In this document: piece after piece, positions 62,316 to 64,000 of the stretch
Layout of the letters: each line of letters starts with the position of its first letter
How positions within the stretch are numbered: the first letter of the stretch is position 1
Source: Phormidium sp. FACHB-1136
GTDB taxonomy: Bacteria > Cyanobacteriota > Cyanobacteriia > Phormidesmidales > Phormidesmidaceae
NCBI RefSeq assembly: GCF_014697375.1
Contig: NZ_JACJRS010000008.1
Span: 25,343-89,342 of the forward strand
Reading direction: 5' to 3'
Length of the DNA: 64,000 nt
Notes under the pieces: generated by a model
What the model was told of the DNA's origin: nothing
What the model saw: the letters and a program-made list of their open reading frames with translations, nothing else
Database searches by the model: none
Position numbers and translations under genes: made by a program

Positions 62316-62672
62316 ACAAAACTTTATCCTTTTAGCACCCAAACGATAGTTCCACAATGACCAGTTTAGTCAATGTCAAAATAAAACCAGAATTCACGCG
62401 ATACTGGAGCCAGTAAAGTGGATTTTTAACATGATTTTAATCGCAACTTTTAATTTCCTGAAGAAGAATCTTAGCCTCCAAAGAAACATTTGTTGGTAGT
62501 CCTATTTCGTACAGGCTAGAGAATAATCAGGCGACCCTAGAGACCTTACGGCAGTAGATTGCTGTTTTTGGCTGTTTTTTCTCTGACCCGTAGATTAATG
62601 CACTACCCATTTGTTCAAGTTGAAGATGTTAGACATTACAAGCGATTCACAAGTGTAAAAGTAGGGGCATCT
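62316..62672. other. A/T-rich intergenic region before the third glycosyltransferase
   Basis: About 355 bases, clearly A/T-rich. It contains ATTAATGCACTACCC at 62594-62608, which partly matches the palindrome at 25041. An upstream in-frame start at 62559 is possible but the conserved protein begins at 62673. Confidence 0.35.
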
Positions 62673-63620
62673 ATGGCAATTATCTCAGTTATTATTCCAG
62701 CTTACAATGCTGAGAAGACCATTAAAGAAACGCTTGAATCTGCTTTGAACCAAAGTTTTAGGGATCTAGAAGTTATTGTCATTGATGACGGATCTACGGA
62801 CAAGACGGCAGAGATAGTTTCTGGCCTAGAAGATAACCGAATTCGTTTTTTCTCCTATCCTAATTCTGGTGCGCAAATTAGTCGAAATCGAGGTATTGAA
62901 AAATCAACAGGTGACTATCTTTCCTTCCTAGATGCAGATGATTTATGGACGCCGGACAAGTTAGAAGCCCAGTATTTCGCTTTACAAGAGCATTCAGATT
63001 GCGCTGTTGCCTACAGCTGGACAACATTTATTGATGAAAACGGCAATCCATTGCCGGGAGGACAACGATTTAGGTTCCAAGGACAGGTTTATGAGCAGCT
63101 TCTACTGGGAGATTTTATTGGCAGTGGTTCTAATCCCTTAATCCGCAAGGAAGCTTTATTAGCTGTAGGGACGTTTGACGAGGCTATTTTAGGCGGTCAA
63201 GACTGGGAGATGTGGCTCAGGCTAGCCTCCCAATACTCTTTTACGGTAGTCCCTAGGAATCAGGTTCTCTATCGCAAATCCAGTACCTCCTGGTCTTCTA
63301 ATATAGAACGCCAGGAACGGGGATACAAACAAGTGATCGACAAATGTTTGTCAACTGCGCCAGAGCAACTTCAGAAGCGACGCAATGAAATCATCGGGAA
63401 TCGCTATCGGCTGCTGACCTTTGATGTTTTAGGTCGTGGTATTCATCGAAAGTCATGTTGGATGGCAGCCCGTTATTTGTGGACGGCTGTCAGATATCAG
63501 CCTAGGTTTCTCAAGGATAAAGTCACCTGGGTTGTCATGGTCAAAATTATCCTTGGGTTGGTGCTGCCTGGATCAGCAGCCAAGGTGGTATTAGATCAAG
63601 CTAAGCATCTGAACCGCTAA
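62673..63620 (+). CDS. GT2 family glycosyltransferase
   Basis: 315 residues from MAIISVIIPAYNAEKTIKE (62673). A GT-A fold glycosyltransferase: VIVIDDGSTDKTAEIV binds the nucleotide, NSGAQISRNRGIEKSTGDYLSFLDADDLW holds the DxD-type metal site, and GSNPLIRKEALLAVGTFDEAILGGQDWEMWLRLA the acceptor side. The C-terminal 60 residues include a hydrophobic VVMVKIILGLVLPG stretch that may touch the membrane. It belongs with the two HpsE-like genes in a polysaccharide cluster that likely continues beyond the window. Confidence 0.88.
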   Translation: MAIISVIIPAYNAEKTIKETLESALNQSFRDLEVIVIDDGSTDKTAEIVSGLEDNRIRFFSYPNSGAQISRNRGIEKSTGDYLSFLDADDLWTPDKLEAQYFALQEHSDCAVAYSWTTFIDENGNPLPGGQRFRFQGQVYEQLLLGDFIGSGSNPLIRKEALLAVGTFDEAILGGQDWEMWLRLASQYSFTVVPRNQVLYRKSSTSWSSNIERQERGYKQVIDKCLSTAPEQLQKRRNEIIGNRYRLLTFDVLGRGIHRKSCWMAARYLWTAVRYQPRFLKDKVTWVVMVKIILGLVLPGSAAKVVLDQAKHLNR

Positions 63621-63710
63621 GGTGAAACTTCTTTCTATCGGCTGGCGGTACCAAGGTTCCTGAGTGGTGCAAAAAAGGTCTGAAAGGGTTGCTGTGAACG
63701 GGATCGCCAA

Positions 63711-63740
63711 TAATACAAATCCGAGTTAGGAAACCCTGAT
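63711..63740. repeat. Half copy of dispersed repeat family A
   Basis: TAATACAAATCCGAGTTAGG followed by AAACCCTGAT matches the left half of the copy at 34663 and, reversed, 52451 and 28113. It lies about 80 bases upstream of the transposase start. Confidence 0.5.
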
Positions 63741-63821
63741 CCTAAGCTCGACTTTATCCATTTGATCCAAAAAGGAAAGCAGCAAGCAGAATTCAGATGA
63801 GGGTCTGAGGAGCTTGCTGCG

Positions 63822-64000
63822 ATGGAATTTATGTCGATGATGATAGCGTTTGCGCCGCTGTTTTCCCATCGGGTGTGGCCCCAGGCCCTGACCCTGGTGA
63901 TGGGAGCGCTGTTGGCTCCTGGGAAACGCACGGTGAGCCAAGTGCTGCGGGTGATGGGGCTAGCCAATGACCCCCAATTTCAGCGTTATCATCGAGTGCT
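63822..64000 (+). mobile_element. 5' end of an insertion-sequence transposase (partial)
   Basis: From the ATG at 63822 the frame is open to the right edge (about 59 residues). The reading FAPLFSHRVWPQALTLVMGA, LLAPGKRTVSQVLRVMGLAN and DPQFQRYHRVL is typical of the N-terminus of a DDE transposase common in cyanobacterial insertion sequences. The catalytic part is beyond the window, so I cannot tell whether it is intact. The left inverted end of the element could not be fixed. Confidence 0.8.

Overview
The window reads as chromosomal DNA of a cyanobacterium, most likely a filamentous one without strong sign of heterocysts. Support comes from several lineage-typical genes: a CikA-type circadian kinase, a SigF-type group 3 sigma factor, a HetZ-family protein, a CobN chelatase, a fused sterol desaturase/short-chain dehydrogenase, DUF2214 and DUF790 proteins, CofG, and HpsE-type hormogonium polysaccharide glycosyltransferases. 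Most of the window looks moderately GC-rich with short intergenic spacers. The right end (about 60.2-63.6 kb) is visibly more AT-rich.

Layout. 0-7.3 kb: end of a membrane protein, an OsmC protein, an OmpR-type response regulator, a convergent HetZ-family gene, and three tandem CheY-like proteins with different C-termini (a truncated HisKA-like helix region, degenerate GGDEF plus EAL, and HisKA/HATPase with Tyr in place of the phospho-His). 7.3-16 kb: a reverse-strand block with a TM0106-type nuclease, a ureohydrolase, a DUF938 methyltransferase, a YciI protein and cobN, whose reading frame carries several in-frame repeat insertions. 16-24.8 kb: cikA, a class I amidotransferase-like protein, DUF2214, msrP, sigF, a PilP/GspC-like proline-rich membrane protein and a desaturase/SDR fusion. 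25-31 kb: tRNA-Thr, a TPR protein, two tiny convergent genes, a GH104-type muramidase, a lipoprotein and a Crp-like regulator. 31-40 kb: an SLC13/TrkA-C permease, tgt, an orphan contractile-injection-system-type AAA protein coupled to a VOC protein, a flavin amine oxidase and a class III aminotransferase. 40-50 kb: a 2087-residue PAS/GAF/GGDEF/EAL protein flanked by two same-orientation copies of a DUF790 segment, then DUF790, lspA and bioY. 50-60 kb: a phosphoribosyltransferase, a GPH-type symporter, a transposase remnant beside tRNA-Phe, a PPC-domain protein, cofG, tex, an AI-2E family transporter and a DnaJ-type protein. 60-64 kb: two HpsE paralogues in tandem, a third GT2 glycosyltransferase, and the start of an insertion-sequence transposase at the edge.

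Signalling dominates. At least six two-component or cyclic-di-GMP proteins are present, and several have lost a key catalytic residue: the HisKA histidine in two, the GGDEF motif in one, the receiver Asp in CikA and in the giant protein. SigF, the PilP-like protein, HpsE paralogues and HetZ suggest a link to surface motility or filament differentiation, which is inference. Dispersed repeats are frequent. One family of about 50-100 bp lies between genes; a second family of short palindromes lies between genes and also inside the cobN reading frame. All family assignments come from reading motifs by eye; no database search was run.
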